From positions 1 through 29,446 of IMG/VR virus record IMGVR_UViG_3300009378_000037: a DNA stretch of 29,446 nucleotides; one strand, 5' to 3'. This document shows, piece by piece, positions 15,357 to 23,706 of the stretch; position 1 is the first letter of the stretch; each line of letters starts with the position of its first letter. A program made the position numbers and the translations under genes. Origin of the DNA: a virus. A model generated the notes under the pieces. The model ran no database searches. It saw only the letters and a list, made by a program, of their open reading frames with translations, and was not told the DNA's origin.

Positions 15357-16392
15357 CTGGAAGTCCTCCAATCTCATCCCAATCCATGCCAATCCACGGA
15401 TCAGCGTCGAAATCAAGTAGCCTGTTGGCAGGTTCATCCACTATGCCGTCGCCGTTGGTATCAGGAAGACTGCTTAAATAGGCGTCCAATGAGGGGCTAC
15501 CGGTCGTGGCGGCCTCAGATCCTTGTGCATTAGCTTGGTCTGGGGTCTGTTCAGCATCGGGAATTGCCTGTGACTTGGCACCATCATCCTCTAGTGATGG
15601 CGCATTATTTGCTGGCGGCGGAAATACTTGGTGGGTGGATGCTTGGTGTTCCATTTGGACACCATATGGAAACAATTCTCCTGATGAGTTTGCTTGGCCG
15701 CTTTGTCCAAAACGACCTTCCTGGCTCCAACCAAGAGGATGTTCATGGATTGGAGTAAAAGTGAGATTAACTTCAATTAATTTAGGCAACAATGCCTCAA
15801 AGGCTCCATCTTTATTCTTCTCTATCACTCCCGAATCATTATCAATATTATGGTTTACTGTAAGGTTCTGTATTGCTCCCAAGAGACCTCTTCCGCTGGA
15901 GCCATGATTATAGTCTTTAAAGTATTGTTTTATGCTTGCTGCAGTTGCGGGTGACATCCCAGAAGTATCGCTCAAAAGATTCATAACCTTGATCCTCACT
16001 AATGGGGATTGTGTTATTGTTTGAGATAGGCCAGTGTTCTTATAAGTGGGATACAAGAACTGTGTTAAAAGCTGGGTTTTGCCGAGGTTCTCGTATGCTT
16101 CACTTTGTGTTGTGGCAGGAGCCTTAAAGGCCAACGTGATCGAGCGGGCAGTGTTCTTGAACATCTGTATAGGATCTGCTCGACCATATACGACCTCGCT
16201 GTTCCAATTAGAAGCGAAAGTATCAGTATAGGCGACTATAAAAGCCTTGAAAAAGACTTTTTTACCAGTCGGGACATGTTCGAAAGAGATGACAAGGCCA
16301 GCATTAGCCAAGTTGTCTTCACCAGATACACTAAGTGGTCCGTCTTCTTCTGAAAACCTCTGTGAGTTAAAAACATTGTAAAAATCTGCCAT
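15349..16392 (-). CDS. Baseplate or tail-tube-associated structural protein with a calcium-loop-like tail
   Basis: 347 residues. The first ~220 residues resemble baseplate/tube-junction proteins of distant T4-like phages: KKVFFKAFIVAYTDTFASNW...VVYGRADPIQMFKNTARSITLAFKAPA, then a KTQLLTQFLYPTYK helix and a strand-rich end (EVNLTFTPIHEHPLGW). Residues 225-300 are Gln/Ser/Pro/Ala rich and probably disordered. D311-T-N-G-D-G-I-V-D-E320 is a good EF-hand/dockerin-type calcium loop, followed by an acidic tail (DFDADPWIGMDWDE). The ATG at 16392 follows AGGAG, two bases after the tape-measure stop. In T4 the genes next to the tape measure encode tube-cap and initiator proteins, so a tube-initiator role is likely but inferred. 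Confidence 0.78.
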   Translation of the reverse strand: MADFYNVFNSQRFSEEDGPLSVSGEDNLANAGLVISFEHVPTGKKVFFKAFIVAYTDTFASNWNSEVVYGRADPIQMFKNTARSITLAFKAPATTQSEAYENLGKTQLLTQFLYPTYKNTGLSQTITQSPLVRIKVMNLLSDTSGMSPATAASIKQYFKDYNHGSSGRGLLGAIQNLTVNHNIDNDSGVIEKNKDGAFEALLPKLIEVNLTFTPIHEHPLGWSQEGRFGQSGQANSSGELFPYGVQMEHQASTHQVFPPPANNAPSLEDDGAKSQAIPDAEQTPDQANAQGSEAATTGSPSLDAYLSSLPDTNGDGIVDEPANRLLDFDADPWIGMDWDEIGGLPDE

Positions 16393-16394
16393 TA

Positions 16395-18782
16395 TTATTG
16401 TGCTCCTATGGCCTCTGCCATAACTTGAGTCGCGCCGTCTTTAATTAGTTGTTTTGTCTGGGTTGCGTCTAATACTAATCTGACATTCCACTTGGGCGAA
16501 GCACTTATGGAAGAATTCGATGAGCCCGCCTGCTTGGGCGAAGCACTTATGGAAGAATTCGATGAGCCCGCCTGCTTGGCATTGCCAATAGCAGCTGTGG
16601 TCTTCATAACAGTTGATATGCTGATTGCTTTGTTGGTCTCTATCGAGTTTACGGCGGCGGCTATCTTTCCTATTTCTGCTGCTACTTTACCTAATTTGGA
16701 AAAGCCTCCTAGTGTACTTAGCGAGTCAAACATCGCAGCAAGACCTATTGTTGCCGATTCTACGCCTTCTCCCATCATCCAGGCCGCAGCACCAACTCCC
16801 AACAGTAAACCAACTGCAAGACCTATTACGATAGCTTGAGGGCCAGCGCCGGCCATCATCAATAGTCCGAACAAAGCCCCAACACTAACCGAAAAGGCTA
16901 CAATTCCGGCCACTGCTGGCCAAGCTGCTTCACCTAGTCCACTAAATGCCGAGACGAGGTTACCTACACCTGTTGCTGCGAAATATATGGCTCCACCTAT
17001 GGCGACAGCCGCAAGTGCCGTGGACAGTAACGAAAGGTTCCAGCCTTTAGAAACCTTTGTTGCTTTTTGTTTCGCTGCAGTGGATGTTCTTATTGCCCCT
17101 GTGTTTGCTTTGGTTCTGGCAGTGGATGTTCTTGTTGCTGCTGTGGATATACCAGTGGTTGCTGTGTCAGCTGCCTGTGCTGATGTGCGCTGAATAATAG
17201 CGGCAGCTGATTTTATGGTTTCTTTTATGTATTCTCGCTTTGCCTTGGTAGCAAACCAGATCTTGACGCCCAATACAGTGGTGGCGGTGGCGGCGACAGC
17301 CATACCAATCGCCAACAACTTAAGGTTGTCTGCTATCATTTCTACGATTGGCACAAATTTTAAGCCAAAAACGATAGCCCTATTGACAACTGCATTCCAG
17401 CGTTCAGAGATGCTGGCATTCTTTTCTGCTTCTTTTTGCAGAGCTATCAATTCTTCTGCGGTTTGGTTGGTTGCACCACTAAGAGAATCCATATCACCCG
17501 ATAACATCATCGCAAGCTCGCCAACATCTGAAAGCCCAAGAGCCTCTTTATAATAATTCTTTTGATAATAGCTCATGTCATCAAAACTTAGCCCAGCGTC
17601 CAGTATCGAATCTCGTATCATTCCGAATCTTTCTGCTGGATCAGTGGACATCATCAGATCCATTGCATTGACGAAGTTTCCGCCAAGGGCAGCATTTAAT
17701 TTTCCTGCTTGGGTAGCAGCACCTTCAAATGTATCAAATTTGTTTGTCATTTGAGTAATTTTATCTATCTCAAAACCAGTTATCTTGGCCGCATGCGCCA
17801 AATCTTTAAACGATTTGACTCCACGTGAGCCCATTTTAGCCAACATATCGCCTGATTTTGCAAAATCGCCTGCCATTTTCTTGGGGGCTACTCCCAACGC
17901 TTTCGCGAAAGTGACCATTTCTCTCTGAGTTGTTCTGGCCTGTTTTGTCGTTTGCCCAAGTGCCTTATTTGACAGTTGAATACCTTTAGTGAAATCTTCG
18001 TTAGAAACTCCAAGTTTTTCCAAAGTGGATCCCAGTATCACAAGGGAATCACGCTGTTCTTTTGCCAGCATAGTAAAATCTGTGAACCCTGAGTGTAGTG
18101 AGGTCATAGATTTCGAAACATCCTCTAGCGATACAGTGTATTTCAGCATCTCAGCGGCGGAATCTCTTATACTAGAGGCAAATGCGTTTGAGGCTCCAGT
18201 GGTGCGACGAAAAGCAGCTTCAGCATCAACCAAAGCAGTCGCAAATCCAACCATTCCTGTTACCAAATTTGCCATCATGGTAGGAGCAGACATGGCGAGG
18301 CTTGTTACCAAAGATTTCCAGTCGCGAAAGCCCAGTACTATTTTCTTCACAAGAGGGATAACAGTTGAACCTGTTTTATACTGTGATTGTAGTGCACTAG
18401 TCATCGCTGTCCCCAGTTCTTTTCCGGCAGCAGCAGACTCTCTCATAACACGCACTTTGTGTTCTTCTAGGGCAATCGACTCTTCTTGTTTCTTGATCTG
18501 GTCCTCTAAAGCTTGTAGGGCGGCTTCGTCCATAGAGCCCTGCGCTTTCATTTCTGATAGCTGGAGTACATGGCCATCAAGAAGCTTCCTTTGAGTAAGA
18601 AGTTCTTGTTCTTTTATCTTCTCCATCTTCTCTTGATAGCTCATTAACGTTGAGAAGCTTTTAGTCATATTGGCAAACTGTTGTGCAGTCTTTTCAGACA
18701 GCTCGTTAATAGATTCTTTTGCTTTTAATATTTTCTTCAAGACTTCCAAGTTATCGTTTTCGTTGTTATCTTCTGGTGGCAC
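16395..18782 (-). CDS. Tail tape measure protein
   Basis: 795 residues from GTG at 18782, chosen because GGGGAAAG lies about 8 bases upstream and because a TAAATAGT late-type element at 18810 would start transcription between the two candidate starts; a TTG at 18806 would extend it by eight residues. The N-terminal 120 residues are coiled coil (KKILKAKESINELSEKT, QEKMEKIKEQELLTQ, DQIKKQEESIALEEHKVRVM). The middle is helical with a long ATT/TST low-complexity stretch. Two or three hydrophobic segments follow (LKLLAIGMAVAATATTVLGV; AVAIGGAIYFAATGV; AFSVSVGALFGLLMMAGAG). Near the C-terminus a 14-residue unit, KQAGSSNSSISASP, is duplicated. It sets tail length during assembly; at about 1.5 angstrom per residue the tail would be near 120 nm, a rough estimate. 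Confidence 0.88.
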   Translation of the reverse strand: MPPEDNNENDNLEVLKKILKAKESINELSEKTAQQFANMTKSFSTLMSYQEKMEKIKEQELLTQRKLLDGHVLQLSEMKAQGSMDEAALQALEDQIKKQEESIALEEHKVRVMRESAAAGKELGTAMTSALQSQYKTGSTVIPLVKKIVLGFRDWKSLVTSLAMSAPTMMANLVTGMVGFATALVDAEAAFRRTTGASNAFASSIRDSAAEMLKYTVSLEDVSKSMTSLHSGFTDFTMLAKEQRDSLVILGSTLEKLGVSNEDFTKGIQLSNKALGQTTKQARTTQREMVTFAKALGVAPKKMAGDFAKSGDMLAKMGSRGVKSFKDLAHAAKITGFEIDKITQMTNKFDTFEGAATQAGKLNAALGGNFVNAMDLMMSTDPAERFGMIRDSILDAGLSFDDMSYYQKNYYKEALGLSDVGELAMMLSGDMDSLSGATNQTAEELIALQKEAEKNASISERWNAVVNRAIVFGLKFVPIVEMIADNLKLLAIGMAVAATATTVLGVKIWFATKAKREYIKETIKSAAAIIQRTSAQAADTATTGISTAATRTSTARTKANTGAIRTSTAAKQKATKVSKGWNLSLLSTALAAVAIGGAIYFAATGVGNLVSAFSGLGEAAWPAVAGIVAFSVSVGALFGLLMMAGAGPQAIVIGLAVGLLLGVGAAAWMMGEGVESATIGLAAMFDSLSTLGGFSKLGKVAAEIGKIAAAVNSIETNKAISISTVMKTTAAIGNAKQAGSSNSSISASPKQAGSSNSSISASPKWNVRLVLDATQTKQLIKDGATQVMAEAIGAQ
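16491..16574. repeat. Perfect 42-bp tandem duplication in the tape measure gene
   Basis: Two identical 42-bp units (16491-16532 and 16533-16574) encode KQAGSSNSSISASP twice, in frame, near the protein's C-terminus. The identity suggests a recent event. Confidence 0.95.
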
Positions 18783-18809
18783 GTATTTACTTTCCCCGTA
18801 GTTCAAAAA

Positions 18810-18817
18810 TAAATAGT
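18810..18817 (-). promoter_or_regulatory. Late-type element TAAATAGT upstream of the tape measure gene
   Basis: Sense ACTATTTA lies between the terminator at 18828-18852 and the GTG at 18782, exactly where a new promoter would be needed. Confidence 0.55.
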
Positions 18818-18827
18818 TTTACAAACG

Positions 18828-18852
18828 AAAAAGCAAAGCATAACGCTTTGCT
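18828..18852 (-). terminator. Terminator between the small assembly gene and the tape measure gene
   Basis: Arms AGCAAAGC and GCTTTGCT (8 bp, loop of 5) are followed on the minus strand by four more T. Placed 20 bases after the stop at 18873. Confidence 0.8.
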
Positions 18853-18872
18853 CTTCTTAAAAGTTCTTGGCC

Positions 18873-19127
18873 CTAATCGCTAGGCCGAGAAGGTTGATTT
18901 TGCTTCGTTAGGGTTTGTGAGCCCCTATTGTTTCCAGAGTAAGCCTGCTTTGTTGCTTCTGCTTCATCATTAAGTTGCTTAAGGAGTCGCTTAACAAACC
19001 ATGTTCTGAGCCCTACAGGGAGGTTATATGCCTCTGAGAAACTCCAGCCTCCCGAATATTTTAGGAAGAAAAACTGTTCATAGATTTCTTCCATATATTT
19101 ATTGCTCAGGCCAAAAAAAGTCTGCAT
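18873..19127 (-). CDS. Small tail/baseplate assembly protein upstream of the tape measure gene
   Basis: 84 residues from the ATG at 19127, which has GGAGGTG nine bases upstream and overlaps the previous gene by 29 bases; an ATG at 19154 lacks such a signal. The conserved-looking core NKYMEEIYEQFFFLKYSGGWSF continues into an LPVGLRTWFVKRLLKQL helix. Small proteins of this pattern sit between the hub protein and the tape measure in several contractile-tail phages and probably help hub or tape-measure assembly. The C-terminal 25 residues are polar and likely disordered. A strong hairpin terminator follows 20 bases after the stop. Confidence 0.72.
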   Translation of the reverse strand: MQTFFGLSNKYMEEIYEQFFFLKYSGGWSFSEAYNLPVGLRTWFVKRLLKQLNDEAEATKQAYSGNNRGSQTLTKQNQPSRPSD

Positions 19128-19953
19128 TAAGCGGCACCTCCATTCCTTGCTCATAATCGCAAGAGGCGCACTCAAAGTCACAAGATAGATCTACGTTCGG
19201 GGCCAACACTCGATAAGCCATGCGCAAATATCGAGAGTCCAAAGAAGGCAGATTTTCAGATACATATTTTAGAGCCTCTTTCGAACTATCTCCGTTTACG
19301 GCCACTATAATGTTTGACAACTGAGTCGTCACATTATGTTCTATGTCTTTCTTCTTTTTGTTCCCTCGAAAGGCTGCCGCTAAAGCGTTCTCATCTTTGC
19401 CAGTTAGGAGTCGCAGTGTAATATTTAATTCTGTCTTAGGTAGAACGACGTCAAACGTGCCGTTGTTGTTGTCGGTCGCACCCAGTTTGTCTATTTCCTC
19501 TGATCCTTGATATGGCTCAATCTCACTTAAATCAAAAGTGTGCGACTGTGATTCTCCACAAGATGGACAATTAACTGTCGTGCTATAATCTTGGCCATAA
19601 CCTGAGATTCTAGCAGCAATGACAATCGCATTTCTGTCGCCGATCAGTAAAGTAGAGGCATCTATTGTCTTATTTACAATAATACTTTGAATAACTCTAT
19701 CAAGTGCTACCCCTTTTCGCAGCAAAGAGCGAGAAGTTAAAATGTCTTCTTCTTTTGCCGTCATTTGTTTAATCTCAATAGTGCCCTGTCCATATAGAGC
19801 ATGACCTTCTGGGTAATGATTACCATTTGAAGGCAAGTCTACGAATTCTGTGGGTACTACGAAAGAAAATCCTCCTGAACCTCCAGCTGCTTGTTGGGGG
19901 GGAGTATCGGATGCTGGGTTTTGTGTCCCCAGTCGATCATTATTTCTATTCAA
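19099..19953 (-). CDS. Baseplate hub protein of the T4_baseplate (gp26-like) family with zinc ribbon
   Basis: 284 residues. Characteristic family features are FVDLPSNGNHYPEGHALYGQGTIEIKQMTAKEEDIL at about 37-71, LLIGDRNAIVIAARISGYGQDY near 102-123, then CPSC at 129-132 and CASC at 262-265, which together should form a zinc ribbon. The N-terminal 30 residues are Gly/Pro/Gln rich and probably flexible. The start is TTG at 19953 with GAGGTG just upstream; the nearby ATG is out of frame, and the next in-frame ATG is inside the conserved region. It lies between tail-tube and tape-measure genes, as expected for hub assembly proteins. Confidence 0.85.
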   Translation of the reverse strand: MNRNNDRLGTQNPASDTPPQQAAGGSGGFSFVVPTEFVDLPSNGNHYPEGHALYGQGTIEIKQMTAKEEDILTSRSLLRKGVALDRVIQSIIVNKTIDASTLLIGDRNAIVIAARISGYGQDYSTTVNCPSCGESQSHTFDLSEIEPYQGSEEIDKLGATDNNNGTFDVVLPKTELNITLRLLTGKDENALAAAFRGNKKKKDIEHNVTTQLSNIIVAVNGDSSKEALKYVSENLPSLDSRYLRMAYRVLAPNVDLSCDFECASCDYEQGMEVPLNADFFWPEQ

Positions 19954-19972
19954 TTTACACCTCGTTGTTGTT

Positions 19973-19980
19973 TAAATATT
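19973..19980 (-). promoter_or_regulatory. Variant late-type element upstream of the gp26-like gene
   Basis: TAAATATT directly after the tail-tube stop and 20 bases before the TTG at 19953. Confidence 0.35.
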
Positions 19981-20586
19981 TTAAGCTGATCCGGCTTTAG
20001 TTTCTTTTTTCTTACTCGTGGTCTTCTCAAACCATTTTGCACTGCTGGCGTCTTCTAAAGTTGCCCAATCATACTTGAGAGTTAGGGACAATTCTGTCAA
20101 TTCGTCATCTCCGTATGCCAAGTCACCAAATTTCATCTCTGTGATAAATGCGTTGTTGAGAGTCCATTGTTCTACTGGCTTACCGTCGCCATCTAGTTGT
20201 TCAATGGTGATCATACCTAGTGCTCTAGACGCAGATGATTTTGTCATCGTAGATAAGTCTGCCGCTGATGCAGGTACTGCATATTTGGTGTTTTTCATCA
20301 GTTCGCCCATTGCTCCCGCTACATCTGGAGATTGTGGATCTACCAAAGTTATTGATACATCTTGCCAAGTGATAGCACCAGGGTAATAGAATGTATGATT
20401 CAAATATTTGTGCTCTGCTGCGTTTACTTGAAACGAAGGTTTCGTAGCAGTCTTAGCAAACCAAACTTGAGTTGTATCAGCTGCGCCGGTTGCTCCTAAG
20501 CCTGTCATGTAAATTGCAAATCTAAATTTTCTTTTAGGGTCTTTGATGTTACCCGTGATGTGATCACTGCTCCAAAAATCAGCCAT
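19981..20586 (-). CDS. 19: Tail tube protein (gp19-like)
   Basis: 201 residues. It polymerises into the inner tube around the tape measure. The sequence FRFAIYMTG...VWFAKTATKPSFQVNAAEHKYLNHTFYYPGAITWQDVSITLVDP is typical of T4-type tube proteins, and the rest is beta rich (MITIEQLDGDG, FITEMKFGDLAYGDDELTELSLTLKYDWA). T4 gp19 is 163 residues; this one has a short extra tail. The C-terminal SKKKETKAGSA is encoded by a 27-bp stretch identical to the start of uvsX. The ATG at 20586 follows AAAGGAAA. A variant late element (20614) and a hairpin lie upstream. Confidence 0.9.
   Translation of the reverse strand: MADFWSSDHITGNIKDPKRKFRFAIYMTGLGATGAADTTQVWFAKTATKPSFQVNAAEHKYLNHTFYYPGAITWQDVSITLVDPQSPDVAGAMGELMKNTKYAVPASAADLSTMTKSSASRALGMITIEQLDGDGKPVEQWTLNNAFITEMKFGDLAYGDDELTELSLTLKYDWATLEDASSAKWFEKTTSKKKETKAGSA
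19991..20017. repeat. 27-bp dispersed repeat, tail-tube copy
   Basis: Identical over 27 bases to 6675-6701, same strand and same frame. Here it encodes SKKKETKAG just before the C-terminal Ser-Ala of the tail tube protein. Confidence 0.9.
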
Positions 20587-20613
20587 TGTTGTAAGTTTCC
20601 TTTATTCTAATAT

Positions 20614-20621
20614 TAAGTAGT
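20614..20621 (-). promoter_or_regulatory. Variant late-type element upstream of the tail tube gene
   Basis: TAAGTAGT, one change from TAAATAGT, 28 bases before the ATG at 20586 and just after a hairpin that follows the sheath gene. Confidence 0.4.
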
Positions 20622-20623
20622 AA

Positions 20624-20642
20624 TGAGGTGAAAAACACCTCA
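20624..20642 (-). terminator. Hairpin after the sheath gene, possible weak terminator or processing site
   Basis: Arms TGAGGTG and CACCTCA (7 bp) with a five-base loop, 6 bases after the sheath stop. There is no T run after the stem, so termination is uncertain. Confidence 0.5.
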
Positions 20643-20648
20643 GTGGTT

Positions 20649-23597
20649 TTAGTCGTCAAAAGACGCCCCTGTTGAGGTTATTGAGAAGTCAATCGCAATA
20701 AACTCAATTGCTCTTGCCGGTTTGACCATAATCTTAGCATACAAGATATTCTGATCAATCAAATCTGGCGTTGTTGTTGTTTCGTCCAAGATTAGTTTAT
20801 AATCGGTGATTCCGTAGCCAGTCAAGGTGTTTGATAAAAGTGGCTCGATGAGCGCTTTAAAGCTGTTCCAAGTGGCTTGAGTATTTTGTTCGAACAGGAC
20901 TTGATTTGACAAGATTGAAATCTGCTTCTTGAGGAAGATTACCATCCTGCGCACGTTAATTCTATCTAGTGCTGATTGACGCTCTTGGAGTGTCTTCTGT
21001 CCAAATACCACTAGTCCCGTTGAAGGGAAGGAAGCAATAGGGTTAATTCTAGCTTCATATAGGGTATCACGGTTGTCAGATGTCAGCCTTTCGGATACAT
21101 TTGTGACAGGTATTCCTGCTGCCCCGTCTGAGAGACCACCGCGATTGAAACCTGCTGGTGCAAACCAAACTTCATTTGAAGATTCAGTACTCGCCATTAC
21201 TCCCATCATTGCTACCGATGGGGGTATCCACAAAGATGCTCCTGTGGAGGCGTCCTGCGTCTGTACCCAAGGGTAAAAAGTACAGCCATAGCTAGAGTCC
21301 AATCTTCTATTTCTCAGCGCCGTGGCGGCTGCTGATGGCGATGTGCCCACTCTCTGGTCTAAGCTGTTATAGTAAGACTCGTGTGAAGGAATATAGACGT
21401 CTGGGAGGTCTACCACTGCCAGCGCATCTCCACGACTTTCGCACGTTGAGATCATGTGCTCTGTTAGGGCGTTGTTCGTTAAACCTGGAACAGCCAACAA
21501 GTTCATATTTAAACTCTCTGGGTCTGCTACAGTGTCAATTGCTCTATGGTATGTGTGATACACGGAACTATTGTCTTCTGTGGAGGTGGACGACATTGCC
21601 TTGTTGTAGAGAGGATCTGGGTTTTTGATATTGAAACCATCGAATCCGCCCCAGAAGGGTGCAGTAAATCTGTCATATCCGGCTGATAATAGAGTCTCAT
21701 AGCTGTAAGCTGTATAGTCTGTGCCAGCGCGAGATCCTGATTGATAAAAGTAATTGCTTGAAGCGTCTGTCACTATGTCATCTAAAGAAAATACATACGA
21801 CCAAGCGTCAAAGCCACTAATGGCTGAAGGGTTTAATTCACCAGTAGATGTTGGATCATCGGGGAAACTTGAATATTGCAACCTGTGCCAATCTGAAACG
21901 CTCTTCCCAGCAACCACTGAAGTGGATGTTCTCCCAACCTGCAAACCAAAGTAAGCATCTGTTGGATCTGAGCCGCCGCCGTCTGAGGCTGATAGGCGCA
22001 ATCTGTCTACTGGCCAATGCAAAGTGGCTGACAGTTTTGCACCGCCGGCACCCAGTAAGAATGCTCCGTCGCGACCTGCAACTTGTCCTGCTGGCATTCT
22101 GTCCGAAGTAGATACGAATTTGCTGTTTATATCTGTGTCGGTGTTATCGTCGGCTGTTATCGATGACTGCACTGGTGGGCCAAAATATCCAAATGGCAAT
22201 AACAGTGCATCGGAGGCTCCTGCGTCCACGTCTGAGTTCATCTCAACATAGATATAATTTGATTCATTATTGTATGTGCCGAACTCTTCCAGTCTTCGCT
22301 GTGTTGAGTTCCACTTAAGATAAGTGTCGCCGATTACTCTTGCAATGTAATTCGGAGATGATGGGTCTAAAGTACATTGGTCAAATCGCTCCAAGACAAT
22401 AGTCTTTCTATCATTGTCACCTAACTGTCGCAACACAACAGAGAACGTGCCGTATGGGTTTGAACGAGATGAAGAAATTTTAATTCTCTCGATAGAAACT
22501 TTGACGTTCTTGTGCAACCACTCACCATGTCCTCGACCTTTCAATCGGAATAGTTTTGGCATCTTCTGTGGCACGTATGTTGCTTCGTTGCCAGACAAAT
22601 CTTGACCAATAAACCAACCTGCAACTGCTTCACGAGAAGCTTGCTTTACAGATGCTGGCGATGTTGTTGAGCCACTCAATTGGATACCAAAGATGGCACC
22701 TTGTATTTCTTGCCCAACAAGAGACGCTCCAGAACTATCAAGATAGTTACGAACGTTCTCTTCGAAAGTCTCTCCAAGCCAAATAGGCTTCGAATTTGGA
22801 TAAAATGTTCCTGAAGCATTTAGTAACTGGGGATTAGTGTTGAAACGATTACGGATAAAAGTGTCAGAGTCATCATCAAGACTAAATTTGACAGTATGCT
22901 CTACACCATCTGAGTCCGTATGGATAGTTGTGAATACTCCACTGGTATCTGAACCGATACACACACAAGTTCCACGACTGGCGGAATGTGCTGCAGCATA
23001 AGTGCCGCGTTTGAATCCAGATAGCTCGATTGAGCCAGAGTCCATATACCACACTGCTGCCAAAACTCCAGCTGATGGACTAGCCTCTGAGTTTAAATCT
23101 CTGCCTGGGAACGCTTGTGCTGGTGATTCGTCCATACTAGTTCCACTTCCTGAAGGGAAGATCCATAGCCCATAGGCGCCACCTACTGAGATATCATCTA
23201 CTGCTAGGGCACCATTAAGGTTAGTAGTTGACCAACCTGCGGCAGCATCTCCTCCTGCGGTTGCTCCTGCTGTTGTTTCTTGGCCCAATAGCCGAATAAA
23301 AGTCACTGGTGCTGGTGCGGTGCTTAAGAATGCCTTCGCTGCATACGTACCATACATGGGAGATTGGTAGTTACCATCGCGATAAATATCACCGCCACCA
23401 CTACCAGGCACAGTTTCGCCAAACAGTTGAGTATATTCATCATATGAACTGACTACTGCTGGTTGCATAGCTAAACCTTTACGTGAGCGTCCTACAATTA
23501 CTGGACCAATCGCGGTCGGAGTCTTTGGTATCCTTGAGTTATCAATTTCATTAATGAATACTCCAGGAGATACGAATTTAAAATTCTTTATAGCCAT
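20649..23597 (-). CDS. 18: Tail sheath protein (gp18-like), enlarged
   Basis: 982 residues. It forms the contractile outer sheath. The N-terminus MAIKNFKFVSPGVFINEIDNSRIP...PVIVGRSRKG is the standard sheath opening, and the C-terminal ~200 residues (NRGGLSDGAAG...RLTSDNRDTLYEARINPIASFPSTGLVVFGQKTLQ...SALDRINVRRMVIFLKKQI) are the conserved core. The GxxGGFDGFN pattern occurs near the middle. T4 gp18 is 659 residues, so about 320 residues are extra, mainly in the central part (roughly 150-560), probably surface domains. The ATG at 23597 follows GAGGA; a TAAATAGT element lies 51 nt upstream. Confidence 0.93.
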   Translation of the reverse strand: MAIKNFKFVSPGVFINEIDNSRIPKTPTAIGPVIVGRSRKGLAMQPAVVSSYDEYTQLFGETVPGSGGGDIYRDGNYQSPMYGTYAAKAFLSTAPAPVTFIRLLGQETTAGATAGGDAAAGWSTTNLNGALAVDDISVGGAYGLWIFPSGSGTSMDESPAQAFPGRDLNSEASPSAGVLAAVWYMDSGSIELSGFKRGTYAAAHSASRGTCVCIGSDTSGVFTTIHTDSDGVEHTVKFSLDDDSDTFIRNRFNTNPQLLNASGTFYPNSKPIWLGETFEENVRNYLDSSGASLVGQEIQGAIFGIQLSGSTTSPASVKQASREAVAGWFIGQDLSGNEATYVPQKMPKLFRLKGRGHGEWLHKNVKVSIERIKISSSRSNPYGTFSVVLRQLGDNDRKTIVLERFDQCTLDPSSPNYIARVIGDTYLKWNSTQRRLEEFGTYNNESNYIYVEMNSDVDAGASDALLLPFGYFGPPVQSSITADDNTDTDINSKFVSTSDRMPAGQVAGRDGAFLLGAGGAKLSATLHWPVDRLRLSASDGGGSDPTDAYFGLQVGRTSTSVVAGKSVSDWHRLQYSSFPDDPTSTGELNPSAISGFDAWSYVFSLDDIVTDASSNYFYQSGSRAGTDYTAYSYETLLSAGYDRFTAPFWGGFDGFNIKNPDPLYNKAMSSTSTEDNSSVYHTYHRAIDTVADPESLNMNLLAVPGLTNNALTEHMISTCESRGDALAVVDLPDVYIPSHESYYNSLDQRVGTSPSAAATALRNRRLDSSYGCTFYPWVQTQDASTGASLWIPPSVAMMGVMASTESSNEVWFAPAGFNRGGLSDGAAGIPVTNVSERLTSDNRDTLYEARINPIASFPSTGLVVFGQKTLQERQSALDRINVRRMVIFLKKQISILSNQVLFEQNTQATWNSFKALIEPLLSNTLTGYGITDYKLILDETTTTPDLIDQNILYAKIMVKPARAIEFIAIDFSITSTGASFDD

Positions 23598-23647
23598 ATT
23601 ATGTTCCTCTTTTCAAAATAAGTTGAGTTGTGCTTACAATCATACCT

Positions 23648-23655
23648 TAAATAGT
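23648..23655 (-). promoter_or_regulatory. Late-type element TAAATAGT upstream of the sheath gene
   Basis: Sense ACTATTTA in the 109-bp gap between the gp15-like and sheath genes, 51 bases before the sheath ATG. Confidence 0.55.
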
Positions 23656-23706
23656 ATTTTCATTTTCAAACGGCTTTGAAGCTTGAAAGAAAGTATAGTT
23701 GTGAGT

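Noticed and set aside
15506-15907. 133-residue open frame on the plus strand
   Set aside because: Antisense to the baseplate protein with the calcium-loop motif; no sensible domain or ribosome site.
17989-18594. 201-residue open frame on the plus strand
   Set aside because: It is the antisense shadow of the tape measure gene; Ser-rich composition follows from the coding strand and no ribosome site or family match is seen.
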